From positions 692,001 to 756,000 of the forward strand of contig JAJGOT010000273.1 in the NCBI GenBank assembly GCA_022457155.1: 64,000 nt of DNA, written 5' to 3'. The stretch is from Cladopsammia gracilis. Lineage: Eukaryota; Cnidaria; Anthozoa; Scleractinia; Dendrophylliidae. A model generated the notes under the pieces. It saw nothing but the letters and a program-made list of their open reading frames with translations, was not told where the DNA came from and ran no database searches. Position 1 is the stretch's first letter; every line of letters begins with the position of its first letter. Position numbers and translations under genes: made by a program. Positions 42,908-52,984 of this stretch are shown piece by piece.

Positions 42908-43600
42908 GTGACCTCTTCTGAAGTAGATTCAGGAACGCCCATTGAAGTTGAGGCAGTAGACTGCGATCTCGAGCAACAAAGCAGTACAGAAATTAACTCG
43001 CTTGAACTGTATGCAGATGAGCCATTAGCCTATGAAGAGTGGCTCGAAAATTACAGGAGAGAACAAGAAGAAAAGCAAGGGTTGGAAGAATTAAACAAAC
43101 GCTTAAATAACTGTGCCTGTTGGCGACTAGTAAGTTCGGTTTTTATCAAAGTTCTCATCCTGATGGCTTTCTTCGCTTCAGATTGCATAATGATACTCGA
43201 TCAAACTGCAGTGATAATGCACTATTTCAGTCTTTGCAGCGGCTTGTCTTAATTTAAACTAATTATTTCTCATGTAGATGAACTTGTGGGAACTACAGCC
43301 GCAATCTATTGACAAACATCAGCGAGGGCTATTGCTGCATGGAGCTCCAAGGTTGCTGTGAAGCCTTGACAAGCAATATTGTACTCGAGGACCTTGTGGA
43401 GGGACAAGAGTTGACCTGCATAACTCATCACCCTAGCTTTCGGCCTGTCTGCCTCGAAATGTGGAGCCTGCGACTAGCAGCTGGCAAGTATCGCACACAG
43501 AACAAGCAAGGATACCAGAAAACTGGATCAGAGGAAAGGTGGGGTAGATATTCATTTGCTTCTTGCTCTGGCTATGTCTTCGTTATTGCTAATTTGTGAG
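42908..43600 (+). pseudogene. P2RX7-C-terminal-domain-like protein, two exon relics
   Basis: The first piece (42908-43130) reads LYADEPLAYEEWLENYRRE and a charged coiled coil, ending at a GTAAGT site. The second (43278-43600) follows a CATGTAG acceptor: GYCCMELQGCCEALTS, CITHHPSFRPVCLEMW, LRLAAGKYRTQNK. The Cys/His/Trp pattern matches the zinc-binding P2X7 C-terminal domain that is widely spread by mobile elements in cnidarians. Joining the two at the visible splice sites does not keep frame, and the expected Cys-rich start of the domain is degraded. Confidence 0.6.
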
Positions 43601-44269
43601 TCCTTTTGAACAAAATAGAATGTTGTTTGTGGTGTTTTCAGTGTAAATTTGTTTAGTGGTTTGCACTTAAGTATCAAAATTCGGTAGCATTAAAATATAG
43701 ATTTGGATCCCGAAATGTTTATGGAATTGTAGAGAGTTTAAAAGTACACACTAGGCCAAATTTTTTAATGTATAGTTTAAATTTTGGAATTTTTATGACA
43801 TCTTGTGCCAACCAAGAATACAAGAAACTGGCCTGTTGTACCAGTTGTCTGTTTTTCTTTCATCTGAGACTGGCAATGGTCTACAACCAACTGGTTTGCT
43901 TTGGGTTTTGATCAAAAAAAGAAATTCAAACCATAATATATGATGTTGTACAGGGTCAGTCAGTAGAATAAGGTCTGTTTTTTCTTCTCTACAGGAATGG
44001 TGAACTATTCTCGGGTTCAGCATTTTCTGCCCATATCAAAAATCTATCTTTCAAACTCACCAGAACGGTTATGTCCACCAACATACTGAGAAGTTCCTTT
44101 GTGACATGGGCATAATCCAAAGAGTAGAAGTCGATTTGTTTGTTTGTTTACATGCAAGGTTATCCATGATATACCCTAACCACCCTTCTGCTGAAGAAAA
44201 ATATGAATTAGAATGTCTTGCCAAAGACTCCTTCAGAACACCACTTAGAAAAAAACGACTGGACTCCAA
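43601..44269. other. no recognisable gene
   Basis: AT-rich sequence with short frames. Confidence 0.35.
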
Positions 44270-44492
44270 TTTTATTTGAATTTTTGAAGAATTTCACTTA
44301 CTGCACTTTTCAACAACATGCGGAATCTGAAATTCAAATCACCATCAACGGTTGCGTTTTTCCCTGCCACCAATCATATTTTTGGCAGTTTCTGATTACG
44401 TCCGAGCGTTAAAAATAATATAAAAATAGACAGACTGAACACGACTCCCACTCGTCGCAAAAAAGTATTTAAAAAGCCTAAAGAATAAATCT
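44270..44492. repeat. inverted arm, left (pairs with 47815-48400)
   Basis: Two blocks are reverse complements of the right arm: 44290-44410 (with 48310-48380 and 58975-59095) and 44425-44492 (with 47815-47890, including ACTCCCACTCGTCGC). The section that would correspond to 47900-48300 is missing. Confidence 0.75.
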
Positions 44493-44651
44493 GTATTGTA
44501 AATTCTTAGGACATTAAATAATCACATTCCTTGCTTAGAAGAACGTAAGAATTTACTAGGATCTGTGAGATTTACAAAACAGCAACCATGCTGCAGATTA
44601 TCTGTTCGATGATGCCAAATCAAACGCTATTTACAAAACAACCGGGAGGTT

Positions 44652-44922
44652 TATCCTACAAGCAGTTGCAAAAAGGTTGAGACACTTTCCAAAAAAAGTG
44701 TTCATTCTGTATAAAAGCGACCGCGTAACACAAATCAAATCAATGCCATGTGCTACTGACCCCCCTCCCCCTTTCAATGTTGATGACTGTCAGTTTGAAT
44801 GGCATTTTTGATCTGGTACAACATTGATAAGGGGGGAGGGGTGGGGACTTGCTGAAAACCATGTTGGCCTCAAAATATGCACTACAGTGCACAATGTCTC
44901 AACTCTTTTTGCAATTGCTTGT
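44652..44922. mobile_element. MITE M, copy 1
   Basis: About 270 bp with inverted ends (ACAAGCAGTTGCAAAAAGG and its inverse CTTTTTGCAATTGCTTGT), a C-rich run CCCCCCTCCCCC and a matching GGGGGGAGGGG about 80 bp later. Copies 2 and 3 are at 46334-46599 and 47133-47387. Confidence 0.85.
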
Positions 44923-45097
44923 CTGAATAGTGGTTCAATTAAAACCCTAATCGCAAGAGGAACCGGCACGTAATATACGATTAAAATGTATCAATAGAAA
45001 GAGGAAAGATTAAATTTTGTGCTGATAAATAGTGTAACGGTCAGTGCGTTGTAATTAGTGGCAATAATGGTTCCAATTATTACAGTAATTTCGCGCT

Positions 45098-45147
45098 TTT
45101 ACATGTCACGCTTTCGTGACATCTTTACATGTCACGCTTTCGTGACA
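45098..45147. repeat. tandem duplication, about 26-bp unit
   Basis: Two units of TTTACATGTCACGCTTTCGTGACA, each self-complementary in its TGTCACG..CGTGACA core. Confidence 0.85.
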
Positions 45148-45795
45148 GTATAAGGGAATGAAAACATTGTTCCGAAAAGAAACCTTGTTTTCGCCTTTTA
45201 TTATATATTTATAGAAAAATGGAAACAATATATTCTCATAATACATTTCTACTAAGAAAAGGCGCTCATTTTCGTTTCATAAAAATTTCCCCACGGTCTA
45301 CATGATTTCGACGGTCTACACTTAACAACAAATAAAGATTACATAAGTTCTTATTTCTCTCTGTAGACCGTAGACCGTTGACCGTTCACGCGAGTATTAA
45401 ATTACAGTAAGTGAATTCTGCATGTACGCATTTCACTAATTGTTGCCTTCCAAAATAAATCTTGCGAAATATTTGGCACATTTTGGAATCTACTTTTGGG
45501 TTTGCTCGTCGATTCTCACATTAAAGTGGAAGATTTTCCAGCGCACGGACATCATATCTGTCCCAGTAATTGTGCCTCGCTCTTCGTTTCTCTCGCTCTT
45601 CGTTTCCACCGGATGTAGAACGCCCATATACTCGGCATTTATATCGTAGTTCTAAAACAACTCCATTTGGCGAATGTCTGGTTAACGGTTGAAAAAATCT
45701 AGCGCAAAACCCTGCTATGGAAGAATTTCACGAAATCTAAGTAAATATACGAAACTTGACAACAAGGATACACGGTGCAAAACACACGGCCAGAT

Positions 45796-46599
45796 TTAAG
45801 CTAGCTAGCAAAACGACGAAGAAATGATATTTTCACAACTAGAGTGTAATGCGAAATTGACTGGACAAATTGGACCAGCAAAAAGTTGCTCACCGTTTTA
45901 TTTCAGCGCGAACATGCGATCACAGTATCACATGACGTATTATTTACACAGACTAATGCTTATCATTTCAATCTACGCACGTTTCTTGCGTCAATAGCAA
46001 GCGCAAACAGACCTTCGAGAAAGAACAACAGGTTGAAAATAACACAATTTGCGTCATTGTAACAAGATAGCAACGTTCTTTGAAAAATACATAACGATAT
46101 TCAGAAACTACGGCAACTTTTAGAAGAAACGCTCCTTTTTTGCTGAAATTCGCGCTAATTAAGGCCGTAAAGAAATGTCGAAAAGGCACGTTTTTTACTT
46201 TCTATTCTTAAACGCCTAATCGCAGTGGAATAAAAAACTGTTTTTTCAAATCAAGTCATTACATTGATAACGTACATCAACTATGACTCATTTCCGAAAA
46301 GCAAATCCAGTGCTATATCGCGAAATGTGACTCAGACAAGCAGTTGCAAAAAGGTTGAGACACTTTCCAAAAAAATGTTCATTCCGTATAAAAGCGACCG
46401 CGTAACACAAATCAAATCAATGCCATGTGCTACTGACCCCCTCCCCCTTTCAATGTTGATGACTGTCAGTTTGAATGGCATTTTTGATCTGGTACAACAT
46501 TGATAAGGGGGGAGGGGGTGGGGACTTGCTGAAAACCATGTCGGCCTCAAAATATGCACTACAGTGCACAATGTCTCAACTCTTTTTGCAATTGCTTGT
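45796..46599. repeat. tandem duplication T, unit 1 (contains MITE M copy 2)
   Basis: Starts at TAGCTAGCAAAACGACGAAG and ends with MITE copy 2 (46334-46599). It repeats as unit 2 with many substitutions. A plus-strand segment EIDWTNWTSKKLL... to ASANR is open in this unit after an early stop. Confidence 0.8.
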
Positions 46600-47387
46600 A
46601 GCTAGCAAAAAGACGAAGAAATGATAATATTTTCACAACTAGAGTGGAATCCGAAATTGACTGGACAAATTGGACCAGCGAAAAGTATCTCGCCGTTTTA
46701 TTACAGCGCGAACACGCGATCACAGTATCACATGACGTATTATTTACAAAGACTAATCCTTATCAGTTCAATATACGCACGTTTCTTCCATCGATAGCAA
46801 ATGCAAACAAACCTAGAAAGAAAAAGAGGTTGTAAATAACAGAATTCGCATCATTGCAACAAGATAGCAACGTTCTTTGAAAAATACATCACGATATTGA
46901 GCAACTACGGCAAGTTTTAGAACAACACTCCTTTTTTGGTTGAAATTCGTGCTAATTAGGGCCGTAGAGAAATGTCGAAAAGGCACATTTTGGACCTTCT
47001 TTTCTTAAACGCCTAGTCGCAGTGGCATAAAATGCTGTTTTTTCAAATCAAGTCATTACATTGATAACGTACATCAACTATGATTCATTTCAGAAAGGCA
47101 AATCCAGTGCTATATCACAATATGTTACTTAGACAAGCAGTTGCAAAAAGGTTGAGACACTTTCCAAAAAAGTGTTCATTCCGTATAAAAGCGACCGCGT
47201 AACACAAATCAGAGGAATACAATATGCTATGGACCCCCCTCCCCCTTCCAATGTTGATGACTGGCATTTCTGATCTGGTACAACATTGATAAGGGGGGAG
47301 GGGGTGCAGAGTTGTTGAAAACCATGTTACCCTCGAAATATTCACTACAGTACACAATGTCTCAACTCTTTTTGCAATTGCTTGTAG
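46600..47387. repeat. tandem duplication T, unit 2 (contains MITE M copy 3)
   Basis: Second unit, ending with MITE copy 3 (47133-47387). The frame 46644-46835 (63 codons, ESEIDWTNWTSEKYLAVLL) is the counterpart of the open segment in unit 1. Many differences between the two are conservative at the protein level. The function is unknown. Confidence 0.8.
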
Positions 47388-47814
47388 CTCCACTGAGACA
47401 CACTACTCAACTACAGAACTAAGGAGCTAAAATCATTGCACGAATTCATGATTTCACTGCAGTGAAATTGTTGACTACGGCATTTTGAGAATCGGATCTA
47501 AGACCCCTATATTGGTTATCCGTGATGGGAAACACTTTCTCTGGCCGCACACCGCACAGCCTGAGAAATGTAATAATCCTAGTACTTTCAGTGATAACAA
47601 ACTTTCGCCGATAAGTATTTATCTTGCAACAAAAGTGAGCCAAAGAAACCGCAATGTATACCAATAGAGCTAACACCAAACAATAGCATAAAGAAATAAA
47701 ATAATTCAATTTGAGAGATAACCCACCGAGATAAAAGGTCAATATCATCAGCGAAGAGAACAAATTCAAAACTGTGATCTAAAGGCGCAAATCTCCCTGA
47801 AATCTTACTGGGAA
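47388..47814. other. no recognisable gene
   Basis: Between the duplication and the HTH gene. The frame at 47446-47769 (minus) is hydrophobic but without motif. Confidence 0.35.
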
Positions 47815-48400
47815 AGCTTTATGCTTTAGGCTTTTTAAATACTTTCATTTGCGACGAGTGGGAGTTGTGTTAAGCCTGTCTATTTTCATACTACTTTCTG
47901 TTTTGAGTACACTTCTCCAGTTTGTTAATAGGAATTCAATCCAGTCACGCAATTCGTCTAAATATAATTCTGGAAATTGTCTCATAAGTCCACTGATGAG
48001 CACAATATCTCTCCCTGAAAAAAAAATAATCGAAACAAGAAAAAATCATGTAAACAAAGTATAGATGTTCAGTAAACGTGCACAGAACGATTAGAAACAA
48101 ATTTCATACCAACTACTGCTCGTCTCTTGCTGCTGTCACGATTTTCCGATCTATATTGTTTGAGCACGTAGAACACAAATATTGCGCTCACTTTCAGAAG
48201 CTGCGCAATTTCCTGCGGCAAGAGATGACTCCCGCATAGAAAAACAACTCTCCAACGCAGTGATGTTCCATATTTACGAACCATGTTTCACTTCCACTAA
48301 AGATACGAAAACGCTCGGAAGTACTCGGAAACTGCCAAAAATTTGATTGACGGCAGGAAAAAATGCAACCGTTGGTAAAACGTAATTAAATGAAACAAAA
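47815..48400. repeat. inverted arm, right
   Basis: Inverse of the left arm at 44270-44492, with about 420 bp extra (the HTH gene) between its two blocks. From 48225 on it is also part of the segmental duplication with 58880 onward. Confidence 0.75.
47845..48284 (-). CDS. two-exon HTH protein related to IS630/Tc1 transposases, lacking the nuclease domain
   Basis: Exon 1 (48284-48110) starts ATG and reads MVRKYGTSLRWRVVFLCGSH, then PQEIAQLLKVS, a helix-turn-helix like that of IS630/DDE_3 transposases. The donor is GTATGA and the acceptor is TTTTTTTCAG. Exon 2 (48014-47845) continues in frame with LMRQFPELYLDELRDWIEFL, the second helical part, and stops at TGA 47847-47845. Total 345 nt, 114 residues. 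The DDE catalytic domain that should follow is absent. It is most likely the 5' remnant of a transposase gene, although the reading frame is complete as it stands. The end of exon 2 overlaps the inverted arm. Confidence 0.55.
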
Positions 48401-48939
48401 CTGGATGGATTCGCCCGACAAATCATTTTCTTTGAAAATGGCACTTAATTTTACCGTTACTCTATTCCCTGCTGCAGTGATTGCACAGACACACTCAAGG
48501 CATCGCCGGCAGTTGCACTTCGCCACTCAATCACACAGGTACAAAAGAAGGAATCTGCTGTCACATTGGCTTGGGAGATCGCTGAAGCAACTGGTAATGA
48601 CAAACACCCCACAGACGAATGCTGTTCAAAATGGGCGCATTTGTGGAGGTTGTTGATGAGGACAGTATGGTGAGCAAACCCAAAGTTAACATCAGTCAGG
48701 TCCAGGTGTACAAGCTTACTCTCAACAGCCAGGATTGGATGGAGTCGGTCGACTGTATGATTGCAGTCAAAGTCTCGCTCGCCAGCCAGCCATAGGCCTT
48801 GATGTTATCGCATAAACACCTCCGTCAAGATACTAGAAAAGGAATTTGTGTCTGCACAAGCAGAGCATTAATATATCTTTCTAACAATCACATGGATAGG
48901 AAGTTATTTTGTTGACTTTCAAAGGGGGTATCCTATTTT

Positions 48940-49428
48940 TACTTTACCAAGCAAAATATGATTATTTATTTTAGTCACTTCTAAATTTAGGATAGGGAAT
49001 CACACCCTAATTGAAAATGGACAATTTACAATCCCTAAAACTCCTGAATACCTTAGAATTTGCACCCACTGTACACTTTATTCAGTTGAAGAAATGCACT
49101 TTTTATTTCACTGTATGTTATATGATGAACCACAAAATACCCTTTTTGACAAAATTATTAAACAAAATAGATTATTTAAAAAAATGGATTATGAGGTTTT
49201 ATTTCCTTTCAACAATACTGATCCACATTATTAGCAGGTTGACTGCTGCTCTTGTCGCTCAAGCAATGAAAACAAGAGCAAAATATTGTCAGTGGTACTC
49301 ATCATTGTTTTACAAATACATGAATATACATTTTATTCTAGATTTCTTTACTGTAATTTAACTAATTTTAATTTAGGTATTGTAATTGGTTCGGTACTAC
49401 CAAATAAAATTGTTGTTGTTGTCGGATT
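48940..49428 (+). pseudogene. LINE 3' end with (TTG)n tail
   Basis: Across frames the sequence reads FTIPKTPEYLRICTHC, then a Cys...HFLFHC zinc-knuckle-like block (EEMHFLFHCMLYDEP), LFDKIIKQNRLF, and finally the frame ending RLTAALVAQAMKTRAKY. This Cys-Cys-His-Cys block and Ala-rich tail occur at the C-terminus of CR1/L2-type LINE proteins. The element ends in TTGTTGTTGTTG at about 49411-49424. Truncated at the 5' end. Confidence 0.65.
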
Positions 49429-50059
49429 TCCCGTATTTTCAACTCTGTGTCAGACTTCCATTTGAATATGATAATTGCTGTTCATGCTTACAAATGTATG
49501 AACCAAGTGTTCGTGAAAGGAATGGTAAGTAAGGTCCTTTGCCGCTTAGCAGCTCTGCAAATATCCACCGCGATATACAAGCTGAGGAATCATTACATGT
49601 AACAAAGTTCACCCCCACTTTGGTGAATAAGTGCTATTGTTAAATATGTTATATTTGAGAAGCATGCTTAATGTAGTGTTTATTAAAGTAAATGCAAATT
49701 TCATAAATTTTGCTTGGCTCATGTTGGATAGCTATCTTGACTGTTTGTGATTGTGTATAATTATTTGTTCCATCGTAATAATTATGTTCATAGTTTACTC
49801 TTGGAAGATATCTCCGATCAATTGCCTACAGGGCATTTTCAAGGCTTGTTTATGGGTTTATGGGGAAGAAAAGGATACCTCTTCCACCATGTGCGTACAC
49901 AGCAATCCAGAAAGCATTCCCTACCCAGCAGGATGAAACACTAACTGGATTTGAACTGAAAGATGATTACATAATCACATTTATTCAATCTTTGTCATCT
50001 CAATATGTTAGCACATGTAAGAATCAAGTTCAAGTGATGGCAATCAATTCATTTACATG
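49429..50059. other. unique stretch within the duplicated region, no gene
   Basis: Absent from the second duplication copy. Short frames only. Confidence 0.4.
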
Positions 50060-50119
50060 TATAAACTTTGAACATAACAGAAAAGTTCCTTGCCTTCAAA
50101 AAAAAGGTAGACTACTCAA

Positions 50120-50190
50120 TATGAGCACATATGGATTTTAATACAGTTCTGTTTCGTAGACCAACACAAAGTTGATCCACTGATCAGTTA
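50120..50190 (-). ncRNA. hammerhead-like motif with a core substitution
   Basis: Reading the minus strand: CTGATCA (consensus CTGANGA, so the G is C), a 10-pair stem II of the same sequence as the ribozyme at 2111-2135 (GTGGATCAAC with GTTGGTCTAC, different loop), GAAA, a 4-pair stem III (ACAG/CTGT, loop AA), TA, and a short stem I. The core change should abolish activity. The second duplication copy (60840-60900) has lost stem II as well. Confidence 0.6.
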
Positions 50191-50414
50191 ATCTCCACAC
50201 ACACTTAAGTATCGTTAAGGTTTACAGCAGCAACATGATCGTGCGATATCGTCACATCGGACTGCTAAAATTCAAAATTTACACGCTTGCGATTGTGATT
50301 GGTTGTTTAATGTACGATCAATTATACATAAGCCTCACCACTGTCTCGCCAAAGTGACTGCAAAAGCACACAGAAGACAGTAGTAAAAACAAGCCTCATG
50401 ACTGTCTCGCCACA

Positions 50415-50639
50415 GTGACTACAAAAGCACACAAGACAGTAGTAAAAACAAACCTGACGAATGTTCTGCCACTGCAAAAGTTCATGATCAAGGAAAATGC
50501 AAGCTGCTATGCATGTTCCAGGGAGGTGTTATATACGCATGAATGCAATACATGTGGGAAAGTTGTCTGTACTTTTCCATTCTGCTCAGCTGTACACAAA
50601 GAGGGTTCAGACGATTCAAGGAATGGTCATCTTTATTAA
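50415..50639 (+). CDS. Cys-rich zinc-binding-like ORF of a mobile element
   Basis: 74-codon frame with ASCYACSREVLYTHE, CNTCGKVVCTFPFC and a following His, giving a C-x2-C ... C-x2-C ... C-x4-C ... H spacing that resembles the Cys-rich end of piggyBac-type transposases or another small zinc finger. The frame begins about 1.6 kb upstream of a Crypton-like recombinase and may belong to the same element or to another. In the second copy a MITE at 61230 splits it after the first Cys pair. Confidence 0.45.
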   Translation: MTTKAHKTVVKTNLTNVLPLQKFMIKENASCYACSREVLYTHECNTCGKVVCTFPFCSAVHKEGSDDSRNGHLY

Positions 50640-50974
50640 AATTTTTGGCAGTTGCCTCAGTTGTGTCATGGCCTATATTTTCCATTTATCCAGACGTAAA
50701 TTTTCGCTACCGAGAGTTATTTCACAAAATTGTTCTTTTGAGAGAATCCAGTCAGAGGGAATCAGAGTTTCCAGAAGGAGTTTTTAACATACTGTGGTCA
50801 AGGGCAGAAGGCTTTGATAATCGCCCGGCTGCTTGGTACGAGCCAAATCATATTGTCCCCATTCTATCTGTTAGAGAAAAGGTCAGCAACACAGAAGGCA
50901 AGCTTCACAAGAAACCAGGATCGCAGCCTACCCTTTTTTCATTTATTCCAGCTCAAAAAAGAACACTGGAATGA
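50543..50974 (+). pseudogene. unknown mobile-element protein segment
   Basis: The later half of this frame (FRYRELFHKIVLLRES, NILWSRAEGFDNRPAAWYE, HIVPILSVREKVSN) looks coding and is kept in the second copy, with a frameshift at about 62070. I do not recognise the family. Confidence 0.35.
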
Positions 50975-51139
50975 ATTATCCTTTGCCGCGTGCAGCCAGA
51001 CATGTAGCGCGTGGATACTTGATTGCCCCCGTAAAACGGGCTACTATTAGTCAGAAAGAAAAATAGCAAGGGGACACACAAATGCAGCCCTGTAAATAAT
51101 TCAGTTTTGTTGCGTTGTCAAACTTCTCAAGTGGTTGTA

Positions 51140-51600
51140 TTTTTTGGGGATCAGTTGAAAAAATATCATTCGTAATTTGTGTGTATACTATTATGCTACC
51201 TTGGCACCTCTGATCTCTCTGTTACAATCGATGTTGAGAGTTTAAAGAGCTTCCCTGTAAATAATTCAGTTTTGTTGCATTGCCGAACTTCTCAAATGGT
51301 AGACAATAAAATGATCCAAAGCGTATCCAAAGCAGAAGACAACTCATATTATGATTGCATTTTGAAGATTTAAAGAAATATCCATGAAAAAATGACAGAA
51401 ATATCTGTGTTTAATATGATTGCATTCTTTTGGGATCAGTTGAAGAAATATCAATCGTGATTTGTGTGTATATTATGATTGTATTCTTTTGGGATCAGTT
51501 GAAGAAATATCATTCGTGATTTGTGTGTATACTATTATGCTACCTTGGCACCTCTGATCTCTCTGTTACAATCGATGTTCAGAATTTAAAGAGCTGGTAA
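51140..51600. repeat. internal direct repeats
   Basis: A unit with GGGATCAGTTGAAGAAATATCA...GTGATTTGTGTGTATA occurs three times (about 51150, 51430 and 51488). The first and third continue into CTACCTTGGCACCTCTGATC. The pattern is repeated in the second duplication copy (62430-62880). Confidence 0.75.
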
Positions 51601-52032
51601 GGTAGATGTTCTGATCAAATGTAACGAGTTCACACCCAATTGAACAGAAAACCTTAAGTATAATTGACATAGCTGTAGTTTATATTGCCCGATTTCTTTT
51701 AATATTCTGTATTTTTTCTTTCAACCTAAAGCAGACAGTTTGACTTTGGCACATTTTTTTTAAAAAATCTCAACTGGAAAATGGCAGTTGTATTTGGCAA
51801 TATCCCTGTGACAAGGCAAGGTAAAGAAATGAGGCGAGAAGAATCTTGTTCTCAAGTATTGTAGAAGATTATTTAAATAACACCATGCAATATCTCAGTA
51901 TAAAGACTTTGATTTGTAATGAAGAGGAAAACACCTTTTATCAAAATTATCTCCCATCACAAACTGGTGCTTTCAGGTTAATAAGCGAACAAAATTTATT
52001 ATGTCTGCATAGAATGCTGGTGAATTCAGGAA

Positions 52033-52980
52033 AGATGGAAAGTAAAATGCCAAATTTCCCTTTGCACCAAACAATTTTGCATCAAGTTTCTTGCCAGCTC
52101 ATATTCAATTTATGCGTTGGCCTTTCCAAGGTAGATTTGGGGCAGTGAATGTCGATAATGCTGTAACTAGCTCTTAGAGCTATAACAAAACTGCGCTGTC
52201 TATCGAGAATTAGGGACCGAATTTTCCTCAAAAACTGAGGCTGATAAAAGCAATGGTAAACACCTTGTGGTTTCCATTGGTTCCAAAGAAAGTCCATTGG
52301 GGCAAGATGAAGGTGACATTTCTTCAAACAGTCAAGCGCCTCTGGAACCAACAAGCGAACAAGCGTCTTATCTCTACAGCCATTTGTAACAAGAAAAAGC
52401 AAACTATTACTCTAACTGATGAAGAAATGTCACCGAAGCTCCGCTCTGACTTTTGACAAAAAAAGAAAATTTTATTCTGTTGAACTTAATTCTGTCCGTG
52501 AAGGCAGTGCGTTGCAAAGTAGTACTATTGACAAGATGATCAAAAGAACCTGCCAATTCCTGTGGTTTTTGAAAAACATCAAAGTTGAGCCAGAACTGTT
52601 ATTGTGCCAATCCACAATTCATCCAAGAATTCCTCCATTACATGATTGATAAACACGGTGTCAAAGCAATAACTTGTAGCCGTTACATGTAAGCTTTCAT
52701 TAACGTGACAAAAGTCTGTTTAAATTTGGATGGAAGCAAAGAAAAAGAAGACTTAAATACTTATTAAGAAAAAATTAGGGTTATTCAGAGACAACTTGAG
52801 CGCCTGTCTAGAAGGGAATGAGTACATGATTTGGCGAAGAAGCCTCTGTTAGAGAAAGTTGTTTATCCAGAACTGCTTGAACTTTGCAGGGAACTGAAAT
52901 GGGAAGTTAGAGAAAAAAAAACGGGTTAGACAAAGCTAGAAGTTGCATGAATTTATGCTTGCTACTGATTTACTGCTGCA
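52033..52980 (+). pseudogene. Crypton-like tyrosine recombinase, N-terminal part, duplicate 1
   Basis: First unit of a tandem duplication of about 0.95 kb; the second unit begins at about 52985. It carries the same series of coding segments as unit 2 (TIDKMIKRTCQFLWFLK, LLLCQSTIHPRI) but more frame breaks and a small deletion after the shared start ESKMPN. It ends within the segment that, in unit 2, runs on into the catalytic domain. Confidence 0.7.
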
Positions 52981-52984
52981 GGAG

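Larger units (their letters stand above)
48225..52060. repeat. segmental duplication, copy 1
   Basis: 48225-49200 matches 58880-59915 and 50060-52060 matches 60765-63372, in the same order and orientation. The 49430-50060 stretch has no counterpart. Parts are nearly identical; for example the 64-codon frame at 51179-51373 encodes the same protein as 62469-62663. Confidence 0.85.

Noticed and set aside
47987..48036. CTGATGAG ... GAAAC as a possible hammerhead
   Set aside because: The bases between cannot form stem II and no stem III follows. The stretch is explained by the intron and exon of the HTH gene on the other strand.
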